Positions 42,172 to 52,286 are shown, counted from the stretch's first letter. The stretch is DNA of 64,000 nucleotides from an uncultured Clostridium sp. (GCA_947253885.1 CAMYAO010000002.1:84183-148182); one strand, 5' to 3'. Numbers and translations are program-made. The notes: generated by a model from the sequence alone, not told the origin.

Positions 42172-44412
42172 TTATTTTTTTACGCCTTTTGTATCCCTGT
42201 TTGCTATATGAAGCCGGTTTAATTGAATCTCTTTCTCTCTTACGGTAACCGACAGTACAGCATCGCTGTTTAATACATATGCCGCCTGAATCCTGTCCTC
42301 TCCCGAAAGCTTCATTCCACGCACTCCGATCGCCGTTTTTTTCTTCTCTGGAATCAACTCTGCATCTATTCTCAGAAAATATTGTTTTTCAGACTGAAGT
42401 ACCAAAGTAGTTCCCTGAGAAATATCTCTGACTGCCAAAACCTCATCTCCATCTGCAAGCTTTGTTGCCATAGTGGATTTTTTTAATACATCAAACTGGT
42501 CTCCCTGTACTAATTTTACCATTCCAGTTTTAGTTGCAAACAGAATTTTTTTATCCTCCATCTCTCGATAGGATGCAACAAACAACAAAGTTTCTTCAGC
42601 ACCGGAAAAACTGCACAGATTATCGATCGGGGTTCCCTTATCCCTGAATTTACCGAACGGCAGATCCATCACCTTTACCATATGAAGTTTCCCTTTATTG
42701 GAAAATAAAAGCAGACGATCTGTATTTCTACAGGAAATAATGCGCTTATTCTCCGAAACAGCTGCTTCTTTATTTCGTTCAAATGTAGCCGTATCGATTG
42801 TCTTTACATAGCCGAATCGATCCATCAGTACTACCACTTCCATTTCGTCCGGTCCCTTTTCGACATAAATCGCTTCTTTTTTATTGTCAATCAGCGTTTT
42901 TCTCGCAACAGCGTATTCTTTTCTGATAGAAGTCAAATCCTTTATTATCGCCTTTGCCATTTGTGCTCTGCTGCCCAACAGTTTTTCATACAACGTTATT
43001 TTATTTACAGTTTCCTCGTATGCTTTCTGTAACGATTCCAGTTCCAGCGCAATCAAACGATATAACCGCATTTCTAAGATTGCAGTTGCCTGTCTTTCTG
43101 TAAAAGAAAGTTGACCTGCCTGCTTTTTTGAATGCTCCGTTTTAAAGCGGATCCCGTCCACCGTACCGTAAATCAGACACTCCTTTGCCTGTTTTATATT
43201 TTTACTTCCGCGCAGAATCTCAATAATCAGATCGATTACATCGATTGCTTTCATTAATCCTTCCTGAATTTCTCTTCGGGCAATTTCCTTTTTCAACAGA
43301 TATTCATATTTTCTGGTATTGACCGAATACTGAAACTCGATGTGATGTTTCAGTATTGCCTTTAAACCGAGTGTCTCCGGCTTTCCTTTTGCCACTGCAA
43401 GCATATTGACACCGAACGTGTCCTCCAACCTTGTCTTCTTGTACAAAAGATTACATAGATTTTCTGTATCCGTTCCTTTTCTTAGTTCTAATACAATTCG
43501 AATTCCATCTTTGGAAGACTGATTGGAAATATCCACAATATCTGTAGTAGTTTTATTTTCCACTAAGGCAAATACATCATTTAAAAACTTTCCGATATTG
43601 GCACCCACCATTGTATAAGGAATCTCTGTTATTACCAGATTCTCTTTTCCGCCTTTTTTCTTTTCAATTTCCACTTTCCCGCGAAGCCGGATTTTCCCGT
43701 TTCCACTTTCATAGATAGACACCAGTTCATCCTTATTAATGATAATTCCGCCTGTCGGAAAATCCGGTCCTTCTATTGACTCCAGCAACTCTTTTGTTGT
43801 AATATCCGGATTTTTCATAAGTGCGATCACTCCGTCAATCACTTCCCCAAGATTATGAGGCGGAATCGACGTCGCCATACCGACCGCAATCCCCTCCGCA
43901 CCGTTTATCAGAATATTCGGCACACGCACCGGCAGTACACCCGGTTCCTCTTCCGTTGCGTCAAAATTCGGTATAAAATCCACAACTTCTTTATCCAAAT
44001 CTGCCAGATATACTTCCTGCGTCAGTTTTTCCAGACGCGCTTCGGTATAACGCATAGCCGCTGCTCCATCACCTTCGATTGATCCGAAATTACCGTGACC
44101 GTCTACTAACGGCATCCCGTATTTGAACTCCTGTGCCATCACTACAAGAGAACCGTAGATAGAACTGTCTCCATGCGGATGATACTTACCCATCGTATCT
44201 CCAACAATTCGGGCACTCTTTCGGTAAGGACGATCATAGCGAATTCCTAACTCATACATATCATATAAAGTACGTCGCTGTACCGGCTTTAATCCGTCTC
44301 TTACATCCGGCAGTGCTCTGGCTACAATTACCGACATTGCATAATCAATATAAGATTTTTGCATCAGCTCTGAGTATTCCGTTTGAATAATCTGTTCTAT
44401 TGTTTCGCTCAT
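42172..44412 (-). CDS. parC: Type II topoisomerase subunit A (ParC/GyrA family)
   Basis: Cuts and rejoins DNA with its ParE/GyrB-type partner. The 746 residues show the active-site tyrosine Y122 (AAMRYTEARL) and the quinolone region HPHGDSSIYGS at 78-88, with Ser at the resistance positions. The C-terminal beta-pinwheel repeats (about 510-740) lack the GyrA box (QRRGGKG), which favours topoisomerase IV or a second gyrase-like enzyme. It starts 9 bases after the B subunit. True GyrA is expected elsewhere. Confidence 0.88.
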   Translation of the reverse strand: MSETIEQIIQTEYSELMQKSYIDYAMSVIVARALPDVRDGLKPVQRRTLYDMYELGIRYDRPYRKSARIVGDTMGKYHPHGDSSIYGSLVVMAQEFKYGMPLVDGHGNFGSIEGDGAAAMRYTEARLEKLTQEVYLADLDKEVVDFIPNFDATEEEPGVLPVRVPNILINGAEGIAVGMATSIPPHNLGEVIDGVIALMKNPDITTKELLESIEGPDFPTGGIIINKDELVSIYESGNGKIRLRGKVEIEKKKGGKENLVITEIPYTMVGANIGKFLNDVFALVENKTTTDIVDISNQSSKDGIRIVLELRKGTDTENLCNLLYKKTRLEDTFGVNMLAVAKGKPETLGLKAILKHHIEFQYSVNTRKYEYLLKKEIARREIQEGLMKAIDVIDLIIEILRGSKNIKQAKECLIYGTVDGIRFKTEHSKKQAGQLSFTERQATAILEMRLYRLIALELESLQKAYEETVNKITLYEKLLGSRAQMAKAIIKDLTSIRKEYAVARKTLIDNKKEAIYVEKGPDEMEVVVLMDRFGYVKTIDTATFERNKEAAVSENKRIISCRNTDRLLLFSNKGKLHMVKVMDLPFGKFRDKGTPIDNLCSFSGAEETLLFVASYREMEDKKILFATKTGMVKLVQGDQFDVLKKSTMATKLADGDEVLAVRDISQGTTLVLQSEKQYFLRIDAELIPEKKKTAIGVRGMKLSGEDRIQAAYVLNSDAVLSVTVREKEIQLNRLHIANRDTKGVKK

Positions 44413-44420
44413 ACGTCCTC

Positions 44421-46343
44421 CTATATATCTAATTCCGCATCATTTGCATGAGAGTAAATAAATGCACGTCTCGGAGGTACATCCGTTCCCATCAACATCT
44501 CCGTTACATCACTTGCCATTCTGCCGTCTTCGATTTCCACTCTTTTTAAGATTCGGGTTTTCGGATCCAGTGTTGTCTCCCACAGCTGACTCGCATCCAT
44601 TTCCCCTAATCCTTTATAACGCTGGAGGGTAAAACTTCCCTTATGTGTCTTTCTATATTGTTCCAATGCCTTATCGTCATAAAGATACACTTCTTCTCCC
44701 TTTACCGGAAGTACCTTATAAAGAGGCGGCATTGCCAGATATACATGACCTTCCTTGATCAAATCCGGCATAAAACGGAAAAACAGAGTCAACAGCAAGG
44801 TGGAGATATGTGCACCGTCCACATCCGCATCCGCCATAATAATAATTTTATCGTAGCGCAGTTTGGAGATATCAAAATCATTTCCGAATCCTTCTGAAAA
44901 TCCGCAACCGAATGCATGTATCATCGTTTTGATTTCCGCATTGGCCAATACTTTATCGATCGATGCTTTCTCGACATTTAAAATTTTTCCCCTGATTGGT
45001 AAAATTGCCTGAAAATTTCTGTCTCTGGCAGTTTTTGCCGATCCTCCCGCAGAATCTCCCTCTACGATAAAAATCTCGCATTTCCCTGCATCTCTTGATT
45101 CGCAGTTTGCTAATTTTCCATTGGAGTCAAAAGAAAATTTTTGCTTTGTCAGTAAATTCGTTTTTACCCGTTCTTCTGCTTTACGGATCTTGGCAGCTTT
45201 TTCCGCACAGGACAGAACTTTTTTTAAAACTTCCAAATTCTTGTCAAAAAATAACGACAGTTCTTCTGTCGTGATCTTTGCTGCCACCTTTGCAGCATCC
45301 TGATTATCCAGCTTTGTTTTCGTCTGCCCTTCAAAACGAGGATCCGGATGTTTAATCGCAATTACAGCTGTCATTCCGGAACGAACATCGGCGCCTGTAA
45401 AATTCGCATCCTTTTCTTTTAATACCCCGATCTCTCGTGCATAAGAATTCATCAAAGTCGTAAACGCCGTTTTAAAACCGGTGATATGAGTTCCGCCTTC
45501 TGAATTATATATATTATTGCAAAAACCGAATATATTCTCATGAAACTCATCTGTACACTGAATCGCACACTCCATAGAGATCCCTTCGCTTTCATTCGAG
45601 AAATAAATCACGTCATGCAAAGCTTCTGCTTTTTTATTTACATCTTTTACAAATCCCCTCAGACCTTCTTCTTCATGATAAACCAGTTCCTCCGGTTCTT
45701 CTTTCCGGTCATCCCGATATCGAATGGTCAGATTCGGATTTAAATATGCAGTTTCATGCAGTCTGGACTTTATCTCATCCTCTTTAAAATTTGTGTTTTC
45801 GAAAATCTCCGGATCCGGCAAAAAAGTAATCTTCGTGCCTCTTTCCTTTGTTTTCCCGATAACCGGCAAATAACCGTTTTCCAACGGAAGAACCGGATTT
45901 CCCTTTTCATAGCGGTCATGATGAATCGCTCCGTCTCTCGCAATCTCCACTTCCATATAAGAAGACAATGCATTTACCACAGATGAGCCTACTCCATGCA
46001 GACCTCCGCTGGTTTTATATGCCGCATTATCAAACTTTCCTCCCGCATGCAAAGTGGAAAATACCAATCTTGCCGCCGGAACTCCTTTCTCATGAATATC
46101 TACAGGGATTCCTCGCCCGTTATCCTGAACAGTACAGGATCCGTCTTTATTTAAGGTTATCTTTATTTCATCACACTCGCCTGCCAAGTGCTCATCCACC
46201 GAGTTGTCTACGATTTCATAGATCAAATGATTGAGTCCCTTTCTGGAGACACTGCCAATATACATTCCGGGGCGCTTACGAACTGCTTCCAGTCCTTCCA
46301 GAACAGAAATACTGTCTGCTCCGTAATTTGACTTTTTTGCCAT
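44421..46343 (-). CDS. parE: Type II topoisomerase subunit B (ParE/GyrB family)
   Basis: ATPase subunit of the enzyme above. The 640 residues show the GHKL ATP site (RKRPGMYIGS, IVDNSVDEHLAG, QDNGRGIPV, TSGGLHGVGSSVVNAL), the transducer domain and the Toprim motifs EGDSAGGSAK and MADADVDGAHIS, with the C-terminal QRYKGLGEMDASQLWETT. It is the first gene of the pair and has its own promoter (46378-46406). Confidence 0.9.
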   Translation of the reverse strand: MAKKSNYGADSISVLEGLEAVRKRPGMYIGSVSRKGLNHLIYEIVDNSVDEHLAGECDEIKITLNKDGSCTVQDNGRGIPVDIHEKGVPAARLVFSTLHAGGKFDNAAYKTSGGLHGVGSSVVNALSSYMEVEIARDGAIHHDRYEKGNPVLPLENGYLPVIGKTKERGTKITFLPDPEIFENTNFKEDEIKSRLHETAYLNPNLTIRYRDDRKEEPEELVYHEEEGLRGFVKDVNKKAEALHDVIYFSNESEGISMECAIQCTDEFHENIFGFCNNIYNSEGGTHITGFKTAFTTLMNSYAREIGVLKEKDANFTGADVRSGMTAVIAIKHPDPRFEGQTKTKLDNQDAAKVAAKITTEELSLFFDKNLEVLKKVLSCAEKAAKIRKAEERVKTNLLTKQKFSFDSNGKLANCESRDAGKCEIFIVEGDSAGGSAKTARDRNFQAILPIRGKILNVEKASIDKVLANAEIKTMIHAFGCGFSEGFGNDFDISKLRYDKIIIMADADVDGAHISTLLLTLFFRFMPDLIKEGHVYLAMPPLYKVLPVKGEEVYLYDDKALEQYRKTHKGSFTLQRYKGLGEMDASQLWETTLDPKTRILKRVEIEDGRMASDVTEMLMGTDVPPRRAFIYSHANDAELDI

Positions 46344-46377
46344 AACGTCCTACCTCTCTTTTATCATAATAGAATAT

Positions 46378-46406
46378 ATAATATCGAATTTTTGTTCTTT
46401 TTTCAA
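46378..46406 (-). promoter_or_regulatory. Probable parE-parC promoter
   Basis: TTGAAA (46401-46406), 17-base spacer, TATTAT (46378-46383) on the minus strand; the -35 overlaps the ung stop codon. Confidence 0.65.
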
Positions 46407-47077
46407 ATATTTTCTATTTGCCAGTCAATAGGAGGCAGGTGATGTGCTTCTAAAAACTGATTTGTTTTACTGAAATGTTTGCAACCGAAAAACCCCCGGT
46501 ATGCGGAAAGCGGGCTCGGATGTGGTGCCGTCAAAACAAGATGATTCGGATTATTCAGCATCTTTGCCTTCATCTGTGCCGGTCTTCCCCAAAGTAAAAA
46601 TACAATCGGCCGATTCTGCCGGTTCAAAGACTCTATTACCGCATCTGTGAAATGCTCCCACCCTTTTTCTCTGTGGGAATTTGCCTGATGTGCACGGACA
46701 GTCAAAACCGTATTCAACAGCAGTACTCCCTGCTTTGCCCATTTTTCCAAAAAACCGTTGTTGGGAATGTACAAATTTAAATCGTCCTGAAGCTCCTTAT
46801 AAATATTTACCAGTGAAGGAGGGGGCTCAATCCCGGCCTTTACAGAAAAAGCCAGTCCGTGTGCCTGATTGATATTATGATAAGGATCTTGTCCCAAAAT
46901 CACGACCTTTACTTCCTGCAAAGGAGTCAAATGGAACGCATTAAAAATATGATCTGCTGCCGGAAATATCTGCTTTGTATGGTATTCTTCCAAAATAAAT
47001 CTGTAGAGATCCCTATAATAATCTTTGCGAAATTCCGTCTGCAATGCATCTTTCCAGTCATTTGATAATTCTGCCAT
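46403..47077 (-). CDS. ung: Uracil-DNA glycosylase, family 1
   Basis: Removes uracil from DNA. The 224 residues have the water-activating loop GQDPYH at 62-67 (D64 catalytic), the uracil pocket AFSVK, LLLNTVLTVR and the DNA-intercalating loop HPSPLSAYRG. It starts 12 bases after hisF and is the last gene of the RR-HK-hisH-hisF-ung run. Confidence 0.97.
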   Translation of the reverse strand: MAELSNDWKDALQTEFRKDYYRDLYRFILEEYHTKQIFPAADHIFNAFHLTPLQEVKVVILGQDPYHNINQAHGLAFSVKAGIEPPPSLVNIYKELQDDLNLYIPNNGFLEKWAKQGVLLLNTVLTVRAHQANSHREKGWEHFTDAVIESLNRQNRPIVFLLWGRPAQMKAKMLNNPNHLVLTAPHPSPLSAYRGFFGCKHFSKTNQFLEAHHLPPIDWQIENI

Positions 47078-47089
47078 TTTTCTCCCCCT

Positions 47090-47845
47090 TTATCTTCTCA
47101 CAGAAACTCCGTTCTCTACCAAAAAATTCTTTACATCTTTTATTTCTAATTCTTTAAAGTGAAACAGAGATGCTGCCAGAGCCGCATCTGCTTTTCCCTT
47201 TGTCAGAGCATCTAAAAAATGCTGCCTTTCTCCGGCTCCTCCGCTTGCAATAACCGGAACGGACACCGCTTCCGCAATCAATCTTGTAAGCTCTATATCA
47301 TATCCCGCTTCTGTTCCGTCACAATCCATGCTCGTCAGTAAAATCTCACCGGCTCCAAGCGCACAAGCCTGTTTTACCCATTCGATCGCATCCAACCCTG
47401 TATCCAGCCTTCCTCCATGCTTAAATACATGCCATCCGTCTTTTGTTTTCTTTGCATCAATTGCAACTACTACACACTGACTGCCGAATTTTTCCGCTGC
47501 TTCCGCAATCAGCCGCGGTCGATCTATTGCTGCGGAATTAACCGATATCTTATCCGCTCCTTCCCTCAGCAAAGCTTTAAAGTCATCTATTGTCCGAATA
47601 CCGCCTCCTACCGTAAACGGAATAAATACTGTTTCTGCCACTTTTCGTACCATATCCGCTACCGTATTCCGTCCGTCAGAAGAAGCCGTAATATCTAAAA
47701 AAACCACTTCATCGGCTCCTGCCTCATCATATGCCCTGGCAATTGCCACCGGATCCCCCGCATCTATCAGATCTACGAAATTTACCCCTTTTACCACTCG
47801 ACCGTTTTTCACATCCAGACAAGGAATAATTCTTTTTGTAAACAT
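47090..47845 (-). CDS. hisF: Imidazole glycerol phosphate synthase, cyclase subunit HisF
   Basis: Forms imidazole glycerol phosphate and AICAR with HisH. 251 residues from the ATG at 47845 (GGGAG upstream), beginning FTKRIIPCLDVKNGRVVKG. Catalytic aspartates are D11 (CLDVKNG) and the one in LTSMDCDGTEAGYD; phosphate loops are VGGGI and ASGGAG. It follows hisH by 13 bases; the rest of the his pathway is not in the window. Confidence 0.97.
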   Translation of the reverse strand: MFTKRIIPCLDVKNGRVVKGVNFVDLIDAGDPVAIARAYDEAGADEVVFLDITASSDGRNTVADMVRKVAETVFIPFTVGGGIRTIDDFKALLREGADKISVNSAAIDRPRLIAEAAEKFGSQCVVVAIDAKKTKDGWHVFKHGGRLDTGLDAIEWVKQACALGAGEILLTSMDCDGTEAGYDIELTRLIAEAVSVPVIASGGAGERQHFLDALTKGKADAALAASLFHFKELEIKDVKNFLVENGVSVRR

Positions 47846-47858
47846 TTTAAACTCCCAT

Positions 47859-48464
47859 CTATAATTCTGCAAAATTCTTTAAAATCTGTAATCCGACTGT
47901 ACTGCTTTTTTCAGGATGAAACTGACAGCCAAAGATCTGACCGCATTCTACCGAAGTATCCATAGGTACTGTATACACGGTTTTCGCTGTTACAATGCCC
48001 GGATTTTCAGCCTGCAAATAGTAGGAGTGTACAAAATAAACATAAGACTCCTCACGAATTCCCTGAAACAGTCGTCCTTTGTTTGGATAAGCAATGGAAT
48101 TCCAGCCTATGTGCGGTATTTTATATTCCTTCTTTTCCGGAATTCTTACAATATGCCCCTTTAACAGACCCAGACCGTTTATACCCGGTGTTTCTTCACT
48201 GTCTTCAAACAATATCTGCAATCCCAAACAAATTCCCAATAACGGAATCTCCTTTGCCGTGACTTCTTTTAAAACAGATATCAATCTGTAACGATCCAGA
48301 TTTTCCATCGCATGACCGAACGATCCTACCCCCGGCAGTACTATCTTATCCGCTTTCTTTATTGCAGCCTCATCTCTTGTTATAACGGTTTCAACACCAA
48401 GAGATGCAAATGCTTTCTCCACGCTTCTTAAATTTCCCGCATCATAGTCCACAATCGCTATCAT
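47859..48464 (-). CDS. hisH: Imidazole glycerol phosphate synthase, glutaminase subunit HisH
   Basis: Class I glutaminase that feeds ammonia to HisF. The 201 residues have the nucleophile C79 in LLGICLGLQIL, the oxyanion GVGSFGHAM (45-53) and the His-Glu pair in CQFHPEKSST. It starts 18 bases after the sensor kinase stop, so histidine synthesis and the two-component system may share a transcript. Confidence 0.96.
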   Translation of the reverse strand: MIAIVDYDAGNLRSVEKAFASLGVETVITRDEAAIKKADKIVLPGVGSFGHAMENLDRYRLISVLKEVTAKEIPLLGICLGLQILFEDSEETPGINGLGLLKGHIVRIPEKKEYKIPHIGWNSIAYPNKGRLFQGIREESYVYFVHSYYLQAENPGIVTAKTVYTVPMDTSVECGQIFGCQFHPEKSSTVGLQILKNFAEL

Positions 48465-48482
48465 CTCTTCCTCCTGCTCTTT

Positions 48483-50096
48483 CTATTTTCTGCTTAATTC
48501 AAACCAAAATTCCACACCGTCCTCCTTATTGATAACTCCACAGGACTGTTTATGACTATCCATGATTGCCTTTACAATCGACAGTCCGATACCGCTTCCT
48601 CCATACGCTCTCGTGCGAGCCTTATCTACCTTATAGAACTTGATCCATACCCGTTCTAGATCTTCCTCCGGAATCGGTCTTCCTGTATTATACACAGAAA
48701 TTCGCAGTATATTCTGATCCTTTTTTGTATAGAACACGGAAATCTTCTTCTCTCCGTCACAATGATAAATAGCGTTGCTCATAAAATTGGTCAAAACTTC
48801 TTCTATTTTAAACTCATCTCCCCAAACATAGATCGGCTCATCCATTTTCAGTTCAACCTGTATCTCTCTTTGATCGCTCAATAATTTTGTAGCGAAAGCC
48901 ACGCCTTCTATCAATTCCGTCATATTAAAACGTTCCATCGTAATCTGATCATTTCCGAATTCCAATTGGTTCAATGATAATAATTGTTTTACCATTTGAT
49001 TCATTTTATTTGCTTCATCCATAATTACTTCCGTATAAAAATCGGCGCTTTCCTTATCATCTATAATTCCGTCCCTTAATCCCTCTGCATATCCCTGAAT
49101 CAAAGCAATCGGAGTTTTCAGTTCGTGTGAAACGTTGGATAAGAACTCTTTTCGCATTTCGTCTATTTCTATTTTCTGCTCAATATCTCTTTGCAATTCA
49201 AGATTAGCCTTCTTCAATTCCGATATGGTATACTCCAACTTACCGGAAAGCTGATTTATATGTGCTCCAAGCTGATCCACCTCATTGCCGTATATTTCTT
49301 TATCTTTATATTTTCCAAAAGGAATATTCTCCTGCAAACGCTCTTTCCATGTTTTTCTCTTTAAAAATTCACGCCATTTTCTCCCTTTCCACGCCCCTCG
49401 CTCATACCGTGCTTCAAAATCAAGATTTACCATTCTTCTGGAAATATCTGTAAGCATCAAAATAGGCCTTGTAATCCTTCTTGAAACAAAGAATGCCACA
49501 ATAATACTGATTATAACCGCAAATATCCCCACTAATGCAAAAAAACGGTTAGACACCTTAACATTTTCTCTGATGCTCTGAATCGGAGTTCTGATATAGA
49601 CATGATTGCTGTCTTCTAAATTTCCCACCAACACAAGATACTCCTCATTTTTTTTATCGACTCTCGACAAATCTTCCCCCTTGGAGGATTTCATATAATA
49701 CCTGTACAAAGTATATTTTGCCGTTTTTTTGACAATTTCCTTTCGAAGTCCCTCCCCGCTGATAAAGAAATAGACATCTCCCTTGATTCGATCTGACGGT
49801 GCTCCCGACACCAGTTTCGATGTGTTATCTGCCGTATACACCCAGGAAACCAGATTATTGGTGGAAGAAAGACGTTCAAACTTTGTACGGTATGCACTTG
49901 TATAAATCTCTCCGGTCTTACTCCCCTCATTTAACTGCTCATAGGCAGACGTGATAATCGCTTCTTTTTTATAGACGTAATAGGATTCCAAAATCGTATA
50001 ATTTAAAAGCCAGCACAATAAAATTGCCCCGGCTACTATCCCTGAAATAATAAATAAAATCTGTCTTGTTAATGATTTTTTCATCCTATACCTCAA
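48483..50096 (-). CDS. Membrane sensor histidine kinase with extended HAMP region
   Basis: The 537 residues have helix TM1 (about 12-34), an extracellular sensor part (35-182), TM2 (183-205), a HAMP domain, the dimerisation domain with phospho-acceptor H324 (NVSHELKTPIALIQGYAEG) and the ATPase domain (NFMSNAIYHC, RAYGGSGIGLSIV). Unusually, residues about 231-268, inside or just after HAMP, form a basic and aromatic-rich insertion (GAWKGRKWREFLKRKTWKER) not found in a normal HAMP. It overlaps the response regulator stop by 11 bases. Signal unknown. Confidence 0.92.
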   Translation of the reverse strand: MRYRMKKSLTRQILFIISGIVAGAILLCWLLNYTILESYYVYKKEAIITSAYEQLNEGSKTGEIYTSAYRTKFERLSSTNNLVSWVYTADNTSKLVSGAPSDRIKGDVYFFISGEGLRKEIVKKTAKYTLYRYYMKSSKGEDLSRVDKKNEEYLVLVGNLEDSNHVYIRTPIQSIRENVKVSNRFFALVGIFAVIISIIVAFFVSRRITRPILMLTDISRRMVNLDFEARYERGAWKGRKWREFLKRKTWKERLQENIPFGKYKDKEIYGNEVDQLGAHINQLSGKLEYTISELKKANLELQRDIEQKIEIDEMRKEFLSNVSHELKTPIALIQGYAEGLRDGIIDDKESADFYTEVIMDEANKMNQMVKQLLSLNQLEFGNDQITMERFNMTELIEGVAFATKLLSDQREIQVELKMDEPIYVWGDEFKIEEVLTNFMSNAIYHCDGEKKISVFYTKKDQNILRISVYNTGRPIPEEDLERVWIKFYKVDKARTRAYGGSGIGLSIVKAIMDSHKQSCGVINKEDGVEFWFELSRK

Positions 50097-50760
50097 ATTT
50101 ATATCCCATTCCCCAGATTGTTTTGATGTAATCCCCCTTTTTTCCCATTTTGCTTCTTAATTTCTTTACATGTGTATCAATGGTACGGGCATCACCAAAA
50201 TAATCATAATTCCATACATTATTCAAAATCTTCTCTCTGGACAATGCAATACCGATATTCTCCATAAAATAGGATAACAATTCAAACTCTTTAAAGCTGA
50301 CCTCTACTATTTTTCCGTCAATCGATACCGTATGTGCAGTCTTATCTACAACAATCCCTCCCAGATCCAAGTGGTTCATATCGGAATTATGATTTGCCCG
50401 CCGAAGAATCGCTTCTACACGTGCAACCAGAATCTTGGGACTGAACGGTTTTGAAATATATTCGTCCGCACCGAAATCAAATCCCGTCAGTTCATCTGTC
50501 TCATCTCCTTTTGCGGTCAACATGATAATCGGCATATCAGAAGTCTCTCTTATCTCCTTACACACCTCGAATCCGTTCAGTTTCGGCATCATCACATCTA
50601 AAATGATCAGATCAATCTCTTTATCCGTATAAAAAAGATCCAGCGCTTCTTCTCCGTCTGCAGCCTCTATTACCTCAAAATCCTTTCTTATCAAAAAGTC
50701 TCTGACTAATTTTCTCATTCGTGCTTCATCATCTACCACCAAAATTTTTAATCGATTCAT
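50086..50760 (-). CDS. OmpR-family response regulator
   Basis: The 224 residues have a receiver domain (VVDDEARMRKL, phospho-acceptor Asp in LIILDVMMPKLNGFEV, LTAKG lysine) and an OmpR winged-helix effector (VSFKEFELLSYFMEN, ARTIDTHVKKLRSKM, IKTIWGMGYKFEV). First gene of the unit; the partner kinase overlaps it. Confidence 0.96.
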   Translation of the reverse strand: MNRLKILVVDDEARMRKLVRDFLIRKDFEVIEAADGEEALDLFYTDKEIDLIILDVMMPKLNGFEVCKEIRETSDMPIIMLTAKGDETDELTGFDFGADEYISKPFSPKILVARVEAILRRANHNSDMNHLDLGGIVVDKTAHTVSIDGKIVEVSFKEFELLSYFMENIGIALSREKILNNVWNYDYFGDARTIDTHVKKLRSKMGKKGDYIKTIWGMGYKFEV

Positions 50761-50814
50761 ATAAACCTCTTTAACTTGATTATAAATTATTTATATATGC
50801 TCACTAATACAAAT

Positions 50815-50842
50815 ATAGTATACACGAAAAATATGATTACAA
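50815..50842 (-). promoter_or_regulatory. Probable promoter of the two-component operon
   Basis: TTGTAA (50837-50842), 16-base spacer, TACTAT (50815-50820) on the minus strand, about 55 bases before the regulator start. Confidence 0.5.
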
Positions 50843-50869
50843 TGTGAAAAAGCAATCGGATATGATAAA

Positions 50870-50904
50870 AAATACAGCAGATTCCTAATGAAACTGCTGT
50901 ATTT
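50870..50904 (-). terminator. Terminator after trpB2
   Basis: An 11-base perfect stem (50870-50880 and 50894-50904) followed by TTTTTT-type tract on the minus strand, just past the trpB2 stop. Confidence 0.88.
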
Positions 50905-50909
50905 CAACT

Positions 50910-52286
50910 CTACTCTATTGTTGGAAAAGATGCAAAACCCGGTTTCAAATCCTCATCTGTCGGAATATAATCGGACATTTCACCGTCATTAAAACGCTGA
51001 TACGCAAACATATCAAAGTATCCGGTTCCGGTAAGTCCGAATACAATTGTTTTTTCCTCACCTGTCTCCTTACATTTCTTTGCCTCATCCATCGCAACTT
51101 TTATTGCATGTGCACTCTCCGGTGCCGGTAAGATCCCTTCTATTCGAGCAAAATATTGTGCCGCTTCAAATACGGAAGTCTGTTCTACAGAACGTGCCTC
51201 TAACAATCCGTCTTCGTATAATTGAGAGATAGCAGAACTCATACCGTGATAACGCAATCCCCCCGCATGATTTGGAGATGGAATAAATCCGCTTCCTAAT
51301 GTATACATTTTAGCAAGTGGTGTTACACGACCGGTATCACAGTAGTCATATACATACTTTCCTCTTGTCAGACTCGGACAAGAGGCCGGTTCTACTGCGA
51401 TAATCTGATAATCTGCTTCTCCTCGTAATTTCTCCCCGACAAAAGGTGCAATCAGTCCGCCTAAATTGGATCCTCCCCCGGCACATCCGATAATAATGTC
51501 GGCCTTGACTCCGTACTTATCTAATGCGGTCTTTGTCTCCAAACCGATAATCGACTGATGCAGCATTACCTGATTCAAAACAGAACCTAATACATAGCGA
51601 TATCCTTCTTTTGCAGTAGCTGCCTCCACTGCTTCCGAAATTGCACATCCCAGACTTCCGGTTGTCCCAGGATGCTCCTGTAAAATCTTTCTTCCGACCT
51701 GTGTTGTATCCGATGGAGACGGTGTTACATCAGCACCGTATGTTCGCATTACCTCACGTCGAAACGGCTTTTGCTCATAGGAAACCTTTACCATATACAC
51801 TTTACAATCCAGACCGAAATATGCCGTTGCCATAGAAAGTGCCGTTCCCCACTGACCTGCACCAGTCTCTGTCGTAACTCCCTTTAACCCCTGTTCCTTC
51901 GCATAATAGGCCTGTGCAATAGCAGAGTTGAGCTTATGACTTCCGGAGGTATTATTCCCCTCAAATTTATAATAAATTTTTGCCGGTGTCTGAAGCTTCT
52001 CCTCCAGACAATAGGCTCTGACCAAAGGAGAAGGGCGATACATCTTATAAAACTTTAAGATCTCTTCCGGAATATCAAAATACGGGGTTGTGTCATCCAA
52101 TTCCTGTTTTGCCAGCTCGGTACAAAAAATCCGAGAAATCTCTTCTAAGGTACACGGCTGCTTCGTTTCGGGATTTAGCAAAGGTGCCGGTTTTTGCTTC
52201 ATATCTGCTCTGAAATTATACCATTGCGTCGGCATCTCATTTTCTGTCAGATATATTTTATATGGAATCTCTTTCTGTACACTCAT
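50910..52286 (-). CDS. trpB: Tryptophan synthase beta-like, TrpB2 type
   Basis: PLP enzyme that condenses indole and serine to tryptophan. From the ATG at 52286 (GAGGAGGT upstream) it has 458 residues, longer than TrpB1 (about 400). PLP lysine K118 is in SGSHKLNSAIAQ, with ETGAGQWGTALS and the phosphate-binding GCAGGGSNLGG. The N-terminal extension and wording fit the TrpB2 (TIGR01415) group, which often acts without TrpA to salvage indole. No other trp gene is near. It diverges from hydG. Confidence 0.92.
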   Translation of the reverse strand: MSVQKEIPYKIYLTENEMPTQWYNFRADMKQKPAPLLNPETKQPCTLEEISRIFCTELAKQELDDTTPYFDIPEEILKFYKMYRPSPLVRAYCLEEKLQTPAKIYYKFEGNNTSGSHKLNSAIAQAYYAKEQGLKGVTTETGAGQWGTALSMATAYFGLDCKVYMVKVSYEQKPFRREVMRTYGADVTPSPSDTTQVGRKILQEHPGTTGSLGCAISEAVEAATAKEGYRYVLGSVLNQVMLHQSIIGLETKTALDKYGVKADIIIGCAGGGSNLGGLIAPFVGEKLRGEADYQIIAVEPASCPSLTRGKYVYDYCDTGRVTPLAKMYTLGSGFIPSPNHAGGLRYHGMSSAISQLYEDGLLEARSVEQTSVFEAAQYFARIEGILPAPESAHAIKVAMDEAKKCKETGEEKTIVFGLTGTGYFDMFAYQRFNDGEMSDYIPTDEDLKPGFASFPTIE

